From an uncultured Thalassolituus sp. (GTDB lineage Bacteria > Pseudomonadota > Gammaproteobacteria > Pseudomonadales > Oceanobacteraceae), in contig CAJXIT010000213.1 of NCBI GenBank assembly GCA_913054055.1, positions 1 through 6,210 on the forward strand: DNA of 6,210 bases, read 5' to 3'. The notes beneath the pieces are model-generated. The model saw only the letters and a program-made list of their open reading frames with translations, was not told where the DNA came from and did no database searches. Both the position numbers and the translations under genes were made by a program. This document shows, one piece after another, positions 1-6,163 of this stretch; the stretch's first letter is position 1, and the number at the start of each line of letters is the position of its first letter.

Positions 1-738
1 AATCGTCACCTTAAGCGTATCATTTAGCTGATAACGAATGTCACCTTTAGAATGGGTTAAATACACCTTATCAAATTCAAATTTTTGCTTACGTAAATCA
101 ACAAACCCATCTACCCCAACATCTGTTAGTTGAACGGTAAAGCCAGCTTGATTTAGTTGAACAATCGTTGCATCAAATTCAGTTTGAGCGCTGTTCGCTA
201 AAAACTGCAGCTTCAACCAGTTTTCTGCCTGAGATACTGCATTACGACCTTGTATTAGTCGGTCCTGCAAATTATTAATCACGTCCTCAGTGATTTCTGG
301 GGTTTTTTTACCAGACAGTTTTGATTTAAGTATGCGATGCACTAACAAGTCATTGTATTTACGAATAGGGGATGTAAACGTTGTATAAGCATCAAAACCC
401 ATTCCTTGGTGAGGCTTGGCTTCTGTGGTGAACTCACTGCGAATTAAAAAACGACTTAAAAGTGTTTTTAAGGGACGCTCACTTTCACAAGCCGGTAATG
501 CTTTGATCAGCGCTTTATACCCATCTGCTTGAGTGAAATCACCTTCAAATTGGATGTTGTTTTGTTCAATGATCGTTTTAACATCACCGATGCGCTCTGT
601 TCTAAATCCAGCGTGTTCCACAAATAAACCTAAATCTGAATCGGCCATGTGGCGAGCGCATATTAGGTTGGCAATTAACATGGCTTCTTCAACCAGCTTT
701 TGTGCTGTGTTGCGATCCGCTTTTAATATGGTTTGAAT
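1..738 (-). CDS. rnb: RNase II C-terminal fragment: rest of RNB domain and S1 domain (partial)
   Basis: This stretch lies in the -1 frame relative to the first fragment, open from just after a stop at 741-739 to the window edge at position 1. It reads ILKADRNTAQKLVEEAMLIA, then LICARHM, and later the RNB signature FTSPIRKYNDLLVHRIL. The arginine there corresponds to the catalytic R500 of E. coli RNase II. A glycine- and valine-rich beta segment (ATIVQLNQAGFTVQL, then GVDGFVDL) matches the C-terminal S1 RNA-binding domain. No start codon with a ribosome-binding site stands at its beginning; the first in-frame ATG is at 681, inside the conserved VEEAM motif. It is therefore best read as the broken-off continuation of rnb and not as an independent gene. 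Conservation over 239 codons without a stop argues the break is recent or artefactual. Confidence 0.83.
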   Translation of the reverse strand, partial: MQTILKADRNTAQKLVEEAMLIANLICARHMADSDLGLFVEHAGFRTERIGDVKTIIEQNNIQFEGDFTQADGYKALIKALPACESERPLKTLLSRFLIRSEFTTEAKPHQGMGFDAYTTFTSPIRKYNDLLVHRILKSKLSGKKTPEITEDVINNLQDRLIQGRNAVSQAENWLKLQFLANSAQTEFDATIVQLNQAGFTVQLTDVGVDGFVDLRKQKFEFDKVYLTHSKGDIRYQLNDTLKVTI

Positions 739-1874
739 TTACCGTTATCGCCTAACGTTAAATAATAATCAGGGCGGTCATCCATGATTAAATTCGTTTG
801 TTGGCGATGACTATTTAAAGCAACGGTGGCAGCGTGAAGATTTTTCACGTGATCACTTAATTCAGCAGGTACCACATTATTTTCATTATCTAAAAAATCA
901 GTGACTTGATTGTAATTTAATTTGCCTTTTGAGTTCACTAGCGCTTCTGTAAAAGAATAGTCGCTGGTTTCACCGGCTTCATTGATGGCGATTTTACAAA
1001 CAAGGGCTAGGCGATCTTTGTTCTCTAAAAGTGAGCATAAGCCATTTGATAATTCTTGTGGCAGCATAGGTAAGCTACGGCCAGGGAAGTATAAAGAATT
1101 ACTGCGGCGTGCGGCTTCTTTGTCCAGCGCTGTATTCATACCAAACCAAGCACTTGGGTCAGCAATGGCCACAAACAGATTCCAACCGGTATCGGTTTTT
1201 TCTGCGTATAGCGCATCGTCCATGTCGCGAGTGTGTTCGCTGTCTATGGTGACAAAAGGCAGTTCAGTAAAATCTTCACGACCTTGACTCATGTCAGCAA
1301 TGTTTTCTTCAGCTAGCAATGCCAATTCAGATGGCGTGGTTTCTGGCCACTCATGACTAAGTTGAAATTTTTCAATGGCGTATTGGCGCTCAAAACCAGC
1401 GTCTTCTAATTTACCGATTTTTGAAATGACTTTTGCTTGAGGCTTACCTGTTGGAAAGGGGTGGCGAGTTACTTGGCAGGTAATCCAATCATTTTCTTCA
1501 ATACCTTCACAAGCGGAAGGGGGTAGGTATAACCAATTGTTTAGGCCATTTACATCTGGTACGGAAAATTGTGCTTTTCCTTTTTTCTGAAAGCGACCAG
1601 TAAACGTTTTGAATTCAGACGAAATTAACTTCTCCACAACCGCTTGGGTTTTGCCTTTATCGTCCTCGGTGGTGGTGAATTCAATGGTGTCACCAGGAAA
1701 GACTTTACCCATTTCATCAGGGGTTAAAAAGTACGACTCCCCCTTTTCGGTGGCTACAAATCCGAAGCGGCCCTGACTGCCGCGCACAACGCCTTTCAGT
1801 ATGGAGGCCTGATGTGTCTCATGTATTTGGGATTTCAGTGCTTTTAGCTGAGATAAGCTATCTATATTTAGCAT
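723..1874 (-). CDS. rnb: RNase II N-terminal fragment: two cold-shock domains and first part of RNB domain
   Basis: This is the part of rnb that would be translated from the normal start if the frameshift is real, giving 383 residues. Residues about 25-68 form the first OB-fold cold-shock domain (GRFGFV, then YFLTPDEM, then GDTIEF). Residues about 88-155 form the second. The RNB catalytic domain opens at about residue 205 with FVTIDSEHTRDMDDALYA, whose aspartates at 211, 217, 219 and 220 match the magnesium-binding D201/D207/D209/D210 of E. coli. LYFPG (261-265) carries the tyrosine matching Tyr253, and the conserved LPQELSNGLCSL follows. The fragment ends just after DRPDYYLTLGDNGKF. Because it lacks the second half of the RNB domain and the S1 domain, it should not be an active nuclease alone. 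It could still bind RNA, which is inference. Confidence 0.85.
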   Translation of the reverse strand: MLNIDSLSQLKALKSQIHETHQASILKGVVRGSQGRFGFVATEKGESYFLTPDEMGKVFPGDTIEFTTTEDDKGKTQAVVEKLISSEFKTFTGRFQKKGKAQFSVPDVNGLNNWLYLPPSACEGIEENDWITCQVTRHPFPTGKPQAKVISKIGKLEDAGFERQYAIEKFQLSHEWPETTPSELALLAEENIADMSQGREDFTELPFVTIDSEHTRDMDDALYAEKTDTGWNLFVAIADPSAWFGMNTALDKEAARRSNSLYFPGRSLPMLPQELSNGLCSLLENKDRLALVCKIAINEAGETSDYSFTEALVNSKGKLNYNQVTDFLDNENNVVPAELSDHVKNLHAATVALNSHRQQTNLIMDDRPDYYLTLGDNGKFKPY

Positions 1875-1938
1875 GATGCGACTTAATTAAAGAAATATTA
1901 ACCGCATAATACCAGTTTGCCTTGCTAGGGGGTACAGC

Positions 1939-3822
1939 CTATGGGGCCTGATTAGTGGTAGTTTCACTATCAATAGGGTCAGGTAAGGTGTATTCCGTTC
2001 CAGGAGGCGTAATTTCGATTTGTTGACCCACGACAAACCCACCAAGATCCGATCCTAAGTCGGTTTCTAGGCCTGTTGTATCCATCATTATGGTTCGAAT
2101 TTCTGGGCTCACTCGGCTGGTGCCAGTGAAAATGACATTGCCATTAGAAAGCACATGTACCGTGTCAAAATTCGGTAGCCATGAGGTGAAGTCAAAGTTC
2201 AAAAAGGTGTAATCTGGGTAGCGATCACTGGGGTCTAGCTCGGCAACGGCTAACTCTAGGGCGTCGTCATAACCAATGCAATAGAGTTTATCATCAAAGA
2301 ATTGGCTCTTTCTAATCCCGCGAACATCGTCATTTGGCAGGCCTGGGATGGCTGGCATGGGATCCAGTATATTGGTAAAACCAGGCTGAGCAGGAAACAG
2401 GCTGCCACTTTGGCAGCTGGTATTAATAAAATACGGGTAGGCGTAATCATAGCTGGCAATAGAAGGGCTATTCCAAGGCAGTTTTAAGGCTTTTACTCGG
2501 GTGGAATAACCCGTGTACGCCTGCCTTTCTACATTACCATTACAGCTAAAGATCAATTTATTCATGCCTGAATCGCTGACTTCAAATATGCTGTTTACGT
2601 CATCACGGTCAGGGGCAACAATTAGGCTGGTATAAGGGGCAAGTAATACTGTACTTAGTCTGCCGGTAACGCCTTCGCAGTCGGGTATCAGTACGCGTAC
2701 GCTGTTATCACCCCCATCTTCATTTCGATAGGCGATTACACCGTTATCATTAATAATCACCTGTCCTAATCCTGGGCGGTCATCCACTGCACTGACCTTT
2801 TCTAATGAATATTGATTCCCTTCAAGTAAGTCCATGCGATAAAGAGCAGTGGGGGTGGGTAGGTCATCGCTTGCCGCTCGACTGCTGATGTTGTGATTAA
2901 AGCTATTGGTGGCCACTTCGGCCGTTTCTGTGTCTGTTTCATCGGTAGTGTCTGCTTCGCTTTCCTCTGTGGGAACGCAGGCGGTGCCAATGGGAGCGGG
3001 GTCTTCCTCTGTTGTTTCTTCCGTTTCAGAATCCGTATCTTCGGAGGACGTATCATCAGTACTGTCATCAGTGTTGTCGTCATCTGACGTTGTAGAGTCT
3101 GTGCTGTCGTCATCTTGATTGTGCCCACCCACTGGGCATGGCACGCCATTATGATGATCAACTATCTCAGGTCCACTGTCAGGTTCGTAATCCACTGATT
3201 GCATCAGGCCCAGTTCATCGTAATCCACACTGACAACATAAAGGTGATCCGTAGCGTTCCAGCGAGAATCCGGTGGGAAAACATCACGGCCCAATTGTGT
3301 TAGAGAGCTGCGGCCACTGTTACCAAAGGGGTTTAACCCAACTGGAGCTGCGGTGACGCTACCGTCGTGTAAATCAATTAACAGATTGAAGTAATCGTTA
3401 TCGTCATCGTTATCAAAATTTCGATGAAACACCGTCAGTAACACGTAATCAGGGCTGAGTACCATGATATCCAAAGGGGTGATGTTTTCGATATCTGTGT
3501 AGCTAAGGTTGCCGGTAAAGTCGATAAGAGCATCTTCAACATCGTACATTGGCACAGGGGTGATGTTGTTCTCGGCATCCAGTTCATACAGTTGCTGTGT
3601 GTATCTTAGGCTGTCGGATGAACTTCGATCCGTACTTAATGGCTGGTACCCAATAATGAAGCCCACAAAGTCATTGCCTAGATCAAGTCTAGCAATAGGA
3701 GGTTGGGGCAAGCTTGGTTGATTTAACAGTTGCGGGCTACTGCTTGAGCCGCCACCACCACAGGCAGTGATCACAACGCTTAAAACCAATATAAATACGA
3801 TACGAATCAATGAAATACCCAT
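1939..3822 (-). CDS. Large predicted lipoprotein with acidic Ser/Thr/Asp/Glu linker, family not recognised
   Basis: I do not recognise this 627-residue protein. Residues 1-20 form a lipoprotein signal peptide (one Arg, then a hydrophobic core FILVLSVV) ending in the lipobox ITAC, so Cys21 should be lipidated. A Gly4-Ser4 and proline-rich spacer (22-42) follows. Absence of Asp after Cys21 fits outer-membrane sorting, by the E. coli rule. Residues about 44-228 and 305-610 are soluble, beta-rich segments with short lines such as GQVIINDNGVIAYRNEDG and LSNGNVIFTGTSR that could be beta-propeller blades; this is only an impression. Between them, residues 236-303 are an almost uninterrupted Asp/Glu/Ser/Thr tract flanked by Cys229 and Cys282. 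Other cysteines are 382, 427, 470 and 515. FDNDDDNDYFN (136-146) could bind calcium. The ATG at 3822 is the first start after an in-frame stop. No terminator separates it from rnb, 64 bases downstream, so co-transcription is possible. Function unknown; lipoprotein call firm. Confidence 0.85.
   Translation of the reverse strand: MGISLIRIVFILVLSVVITACGGGGSSSSPQLLNQPSLPQPPIARLDLGNDFVGFIIGYQPLSTDRSSSDSLRYTQQLYELDAENNITPVPMYDVEDALIDFTGNLSYTDIENITPLDIMVLSPDYVLLTVFHRNFDNDDDNDYFNLLIDLHDGSVTAAPVGLNPFGNSGRSSLTQLGRDVFPPDSRWNATDHLYVVSVDYDELGLMQSVDYEPDSGPEIVDHHNGVPCPVGGHNQDDDSTDSTTSDDDNTDDSTDDTSSEDTDSETEETTEEDPAPIGTACVPTEESEADTTDETDTETAEVATNSFNHNISSRAASDDLPTPTALYRMDLLEGNQYSLEKVSAVDDRPGLGQVIINDNGVIAYRNEDGGDNSVRVLIPDCEGVTGRLSTVLLAPYTSLIVAPDRDDVNSIFEVSDSGMNKLIFSCNGNVERQAYTGYSTRVKALKLPWNSPSIASYDYAYPYFINTSCQSGSLFPAQPGFTNILDPMPAIPGLPNDDVRGIRKSQFFDDKLYCIGYDDALELAVAELDPSDRYPDYTFLNFDFTSWLPNFDTVHVLSNGNVIFTGTSRVSPEIRTIMMDTTGLETDLGSDLGGFVVGQQIEITPPGTEYTLPDPIDSETTTNQAP
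2914..3117 (-). repeat. Low-complexity acidic Asp/Glu/Ser/Thr tract in the lipoprotein gene
   Basis: About 68 codons (residues 236-303) consist mainly of Asp, Glu, Ser and Thr, with runs such as DDDSTDSTTSDDDNTDD and SETEETTEED, interrupted only by DPAPIGTACVPTE near the middle. The codons are a degenerate GAT/GAC/GAA/TCT/ACA mix and not exact tandem repeats, so recent unit duplication is not evident. The tract separates two ordered-looking halves of the protein and is probably a flexible, strongly negative surface linker or loop. On the opposite strand it creates long open frames rich in Ser and Val that are not genes. Confidence 0.75.
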
Positions 3823-3867
3823 ATTTTGATATATCGGCCATAACTCTGAATTGTTAAGCTATGGAAC
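3823..3867. promoter_or_regulatory. Divergent 45-base spacer with candidate overlapping promoters
   Basis: The start codons of the lipoprotein gene (minus) and the moeB-like gene (plus) face away from each other with only 45 bases between. On the minus strand TTAACA (3857-3852) resembles a -35 box. It lies 18 bases from TATATC (3833-3828), a passable -10 that ends 5 bases before the lipoprotein ATG. On the plus strand TTGATATATC (3826-3835) could act as an extended -10. The 8-base palindrome GATATATC (3828-3835) is shared by both readings. Neither gene has a good Shine-Dalgarno sequence here. Promoter assignments are inspection only. Confidence 0.35.
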
Positions 3868-4614
3868 ATGAATGATGATCAATTAAATAGATATAGTCGG
3901 CACTTGCTGCTTCCGCAACTGGACTATGATGGCCAGCAAAGATTGTTGGATAGCCATGTACTGATATTAGGTTTGGGTGGACTGGGCTCCAGTGCGTCAT
4001 TGTATTTGGCAAGTTCGGGAATCGGCACACTGACTCTATGTGATTTTGATCGTGTAGAAGTCAGTAATTTACAGCGGCAAGTTGTGCATTCTGAAAATAC
4101 AATTGCACAAACAAAAGTATCGTCTGCAAAACAAATGCTCAGTGGTTTAAATTCCACAGTGAGCATTAATACATTTGACTACCCTTTATCGGAACAAGAA
4201 TTATCAGAACAGATTATGCAAGCCGATGTGGTGTTAGATTGTACGGATAACAGTGTTAGTCGCTGTTTGCATAATCGTTTGTGTTTGGACTTTAAAACCC
4301 CTTTGGTGTCAGCGGCTGCCATTCGCTTTGAAGGTCAGTTAATGGTGATTGATCCTAAGCAAGCAGATAAACCTTGTTACCAGTGTGTGTACCCAGAAAG
4401 TAATAACCAAGAAGAAACCTGTACCTCGGCAGGTATCCTTGCTCCGGTTGTGGGTATGATGGGGGTTCATCAAGCGTTAGAAGCCATTAAACTGATCTCC
4501 GGATTAGGGGATGATATGACGGGTAAGCTGATTAGTTTTGATGGTTTAAGCAGTCGTTGGCAGCAATTTAATGTTCCAAAACGGGCAGCGTGCCCTGTTT
4601 GTGGTCATAATTAA
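3868..4614 (+). CDS. moeB: MoeB/ThiF/HesA-family adenylyltransferase (E1-like), probably MoeB
   Basis: Enzymes of this family activate the C-terminal Gly-Gly of a small sulfur-carrier protein (MoaD for molybdopterin, ThiS for thiamine) by ATP-dependent adenylation in the cytoplasm. The 248 residues match the length of E. coli MoeB (249) and ThiF (251). Visible features are the nucleotide-binding loop GLGGLG (35-40), DFD (59-61), NLQRQ (67-71) with the ATP-contacting Arg70, Lys83, LDCTDN (123-128) with the magnesium-site Asp127, and a structural zinc site of CYQC (170-173) and CPVC (242-245). Cys185 in ETCTSAG sits where the family has its conserved mobile-loop cysteine. All key residues are present. 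There is no rhodanese domain, as in the short forms. No moaD, moeA, thiS or other cofactor gene lies nearby, so MoeB against ThiF rests on overall resemblance; the AAIRFEGQL segment looks MoeB-like, while FDGLSSRWQ is closer to ThiF. ATG at 3868 is the only workable start. Confidence 0.85.
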   Translation: MNDDQLNRYSRHLLLPQLDYDGQQRLLDSHVLILGLGGLGSSASLYLASSGIGTLTLCDFDRVEVSNLQRQVVHSENTIAQTKVSSAKQMLSGLNSTVSINTFDYPLSEQELSEQIMQADVVLDCTDNSVSRCLHNRLCLDFKTPLVSAAAIRFEGQLMVIDPKQADKPCYQCVYPESNNQEETCTSAGILAPVVGMMGVHQALEAIKLISGLGDDMTGKLISFDGLSSRWQQFNVPKRAACPVCGHN

Positions 4615-4708
4615 TTAATCATTTGTATGAGCCACAAAAAAGCATTTCCTTTGTTTAAATCTAATATCTAAATGGGTAAACTCCTGCTCAATTGATCCAT
4701 GAATATTG

Positions 4709-4714
4709 AAAGAG
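4709..4714 (+). promoter_or_regulatory. Ribosome-binding site deciding the carbonic anhydrase start
   Basis: AAAGAG lies 9 bases before the ATG at 4724, a normal Shine-Dalgarno distance. An upstream in-frame TTG at 4706 overlaps this motif and has no ribosome-binding site of its own. The ATG also gives the N-terminus expected from E. coli Can. Confidence 0.6.
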
Positions 4715-4723
4715 TGCAGCGTT

Positions 4724-5380
4724 ATGGGAAAAGATTCTAGATCCTTACAGGACTTGATTGAAAATAACCGTAAATGGTCAAAAGAAATCAGCGAAAAAGA
4801 CCCTGACTTTTTCCCTACTCTGGCTAAGCAGCAGTCTCCTGATTATTTATGGATTGGGTGCAGCGATAGTCGTGTACCTGCCAATGAAATTGTGGGGCTA
4901 TTACCTGGCGAATTGTTTGTTCATCGAAACGTGGCCAACATGGTGGTGCACACGGATATGAACTTGTTGTCGGTACTGCAATACGCCGTTGAAGTATTAA
5001 AAGTAAAACACATCATAGTATGTGGCCATTATGGTTGTGGTGGCGTTAAAGCATCCATGGAGAACCAGAAGCTAGGGTTGATTGATAACTGGATATTAGA
5101 AATCCGTGATCTTTATTATAACAAGCGCGATATGTTCAATGGTTTACAAACAGATGAAGCCAAGTTAAATCTTTTGTGTGAATTGAATGTGGTGCGTCAA
5201 GTTCACAACTTAAGCCATACTAGCATTGTGCAAGACGCATGGGCTAATGGTCAAAAGCTTGCGATTCATGGCTGGATTTATGGGCTAACGGATGGACGCC
5301 TAAATAATTTAAATGTGACGGTTAATGAAAGTAAACAGTTAAGTGAAACGTATCGCTTAGATATTGATAAGCAAGACTAG
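4724..5380 (+). CDS. can: Beta-class carbonic anhydrase (Can-like, type II)
   Basis: This cytoplasmic zinc enzyme interconverts CO2 and bicarbonate, supplying bicarbonate to carboxylases. From the ATG at 4724 it is 218 residues, against 220 in E. coli Can (YadF), and the two align almost end to end. The zinc ligands are Cys46 and Asp48 in the GCSDSR motif and His102 and Cys105 in GHYGCGG; Arg50 forms the usual Asp-Arg dyad. Trp43, Arg68 (HRNVAN) and Tyr186 (GWIYG) match the non-catalytic bicarbonate pocket W39/R64/Y181 of E. coli. By family knowledge this makes it an allosteric type II enzyme that is less active at low pH. An upstream in-frame TTG at 4706 would add six residues but overlaps the Shine-Dalgarno, so I prefer the ATG. 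It lies 109 bases after moeB with no clear terminator or promoter between, and is followed by a strong terminator. No oddities. Very likely correct. Confidence 0.95.
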   Translation: MGKDSRSLQDLIENNRKWSKEISEKDPDFFPTLAKQQSPDYLWIGCSDSRVPANEIVGLLPGELFVHRNVANMVVHTDMNLLSVLQYAVEVLKVKHIIVCGHYGCGGVKASMENQKLGLIDNWILEIRDLYYNKRDMFNGLQTDEAKLNLLCELNVVRQVHNLSHTSIVQDAWANGQKLAIHGWIYGLTDGRLNNLNVTVNESKQLSETYRLDIDKQD

Positions 5381-5416
5381 CTTAAGTCTCTTTTAGTTAT
5401 AATTACTGATTAAAAG

Positions 5417-5480
5417 GCCATTAAAAATCATTGTTCCCAGAATCACTCTGGTGGGCAATGATTTTTTTTCGTTTAATGGC
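5417..5480 (+). terminator. Nested inverted repeat with T tract, Rho-independent terminator after can
   Basis: The core stem pairs AAAAATCATTG (5423-5433) perfectly with CAATGATTTTT (5456-5466). An inner CCAGA/TCTGG pairing (or CCCA/TGGG) tightens the loop, and eight T residues run from 5462 to 5469. An outer 9-base arm GCCATTAAA (5417-5425) is complementary to TTTAATGGC (5472-5480), so the full palindrome spans 64 bases. Position, stem and T tract fit termination of the carbonic anhydrase transcript 36 bases after its stop. The A-rich left arm could also support termination from the other strand, although no gene converges here. Confidence 0.85.
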
Positions 5481-5496
5481 TCATTAAAATATTGTC

Positions 5497-5502
5497 AAAG
5501 AG
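5497..5502 (+). promoter_or_regulatory. Ribosome-binding site deciding the FrnE-like start
   Basis: AAAGAG stands 10 bases before ATG 5513. The alternative in-frame ATG at 5504 is only one base away from the motif, too close for initiation, and TTG at 5492 lies upstream of it. The start at 5513 also brings the protein directly into the family's usual N-terminal strand (KIDIVSDVVCPWC). Confidence 0.55.
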
Positions 5503-5512
5503 AATGTGGCTT

Positions 5513-6163
5513 ATGAAAGAGCTGAAAATTGATATTGTAAGTGACGTAGTGTGCCCTTGGTGCGCCATTGGTTACGGAAACTTGTCACAAGCGTTAGAGC
5601 AGCTTAGTGATCATATGCAGGCGAATGTTCAATGGCACCCTTTCCAGTTGAACCCTTATATGGGAAAAGAAGGCCAAGATATTAATGAACACCTTGAAGA
5701 AAAATATGGTTTAACGCCAGAGCAATTACAGCAAAATAAGCAAAACATTAAAGACGTGGGTAAGCAGGCAGGAGTGGACTTCAGTTTTGATCAACGAGCC
5801 CGTATTTACAATACCTTGGATTGCCATGTATTGCTGCATTTTGCACGAGAGCAAGGCAAGCAAACCGAATTGAAGCTTGCTTTATTCTCCGCTTACTTTT
5901 CTGAAGGAAAAGATGTGAGTGATCGAAGTGTATTAATTACTGTTGCGCAAACCGTTGGTTTGAATGCACAAGAAGCACAAGCGGCCTTAAATAATGATCA
6001 GTATATCTCGGATGTAAAAGAAGAAGAATTGAAATACAAATCAATGGGGATCAGTTCAGTGCCAGCATTCATCATTAATGACAAATATCTGATTAGCGGC
6101 GGACAGCCAGTTGAAAACTTTGTTGGTTCGTTGATGGATATCGCTAAAAAAGAAGAAAGCTAG
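5513..6163 (+). CDS. DsbA-family oxidoreductase, FrnE-like
   Basis: The protein is 216 residues from the ATG at 5513. It has the thioredoxin-fold layout of the FrnE branch of the DsbA superfamily. A first strand KIDIVSDVV runs straight into the redox motif CPWC (14-17). A helical insertion follows (about 55-165, including the family-typical YNTLDCHVLLHFA). The cis-proline loop SSVPAFIIND has Pro184, and the conserved tail YLISGGQP spans 193-199. There is no signal peptide, so it should act in the cytoplasm. Members of this family show thiol-disulfide oxidoreductase or disulfide isomerase activity in vitro and are often loosely annotated as polyketide or 2-hydroxychromene-2-carboxylate isomerases; the physiological substrate is unknown. 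Both active-site cysteines are present, favouring redox chemistry over isomerisation. Its only other cysteine is Cys104. The terminator upstream separates it from can, so its promoter should lie in about 5470-5500, though I see no convincing boxes. The last 47 bases of the window hold nothing recognisable. Confidence 0.9.
   Translation: MKELKIDIVSDVVCPWCAIGYGNLSQALEQLSDHMQANVQWHPFQLNPYMGKEGQDINEHLEEKYGLTPEQLQQNKQNIKDVGKQAGVDFSFDQRARIYNTLDCHVLLHFAREQGKQTELKLALFSAYFSEGKDVSDRSVLITVAQTVGLNAQEAQAALNNDQYISDVKEEELKYKSMGISSVPAFIINDKYLISGGQPVENFVGSLMDIAKKEES

Larger units (their letters stand above)
1..1874 (-). pseudogene. rnb: Exoribonuclease II (RNase II), frameshifted, 3' end beyond the window
   Basis: RNase II is a processive 3'-to-5' hydrolytic exoribonuclease that degrades single-stranded mRNA in the cytoplasm. 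The whole gene is recognisable, but reading stops at a TAA at 725-723 after 383 codons. Homology resumes at once in the -1 frame and stays open for over 240 codons to position 1. Adding one base near 732 gives a composite of about 625 residues. This aligns with E. coli RNase II (644 aa) without a gap across the junction (GKFK-x-ILKADRN against GEVLDIVAEPRRI, then VEEAM in both). The last 20 or so residues lie outside the window. The acidic cluster (D211, D217, D219, D220), Tyr262 and the catalytic arginine (about composite residue 505, R500 in E. coli) are all kept. Lack of other damage points to a sequencing error or a very recent mutation. The ATG at 1874 is the only plausible start; the Shine-Dalgarno is weak. 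Family assignment is secure; functional state is not. Confidence 0.88.

Noticed and set aside
726..738. Programmed -1 ribosomal frameshift in rnb
   Set aside because: The overlap (AAA TTC AAA CCA TAT TAA in frame 0) contains no X XXY YYZ slippery heptamer, and RNase II is not known to use frameshifting. A missing base is simpler.
982..1287. Plus-strand open frame opposite rnb
   Set aside because: It is antisense to the strongly conserved RNase II catalytic motif region, and its translation has no domain character.
1875..1938. Terminator or clear promoter between the lipoprotein gene and rnb
   Set aside because: Only a 3-base GCT/AGC pairing is visible and no T tract follows. TATTAT near 1910 resembles a -10 but lacks a matching -35.
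2893..3118. Plus-strand open frames rich in Ser, Val and Phe opposite the lipoprotein gene
   Set aside because: They mirror the acidic low-complexity tract (GAT/GAC/TCT codons read backwards) and have no ribosome-binding site or recognisable protein character.
4608..4640. Possible terminator hairpin after moeB (GGTCATA with TATGAGCC)
   Set aside because: The stem is about 7 pairs with a bulge, overlaps the last codons and is followed by ACAAAAAAG instead of a T tract.
4615..4705. Promoter for the carbonic anhydrase gene in the AT-rich gap
   Set aside because: TAATAT (4662-4667) and TTGTTT (4651-4656) occur but not at workable spacing with partners, so no promoter is called.
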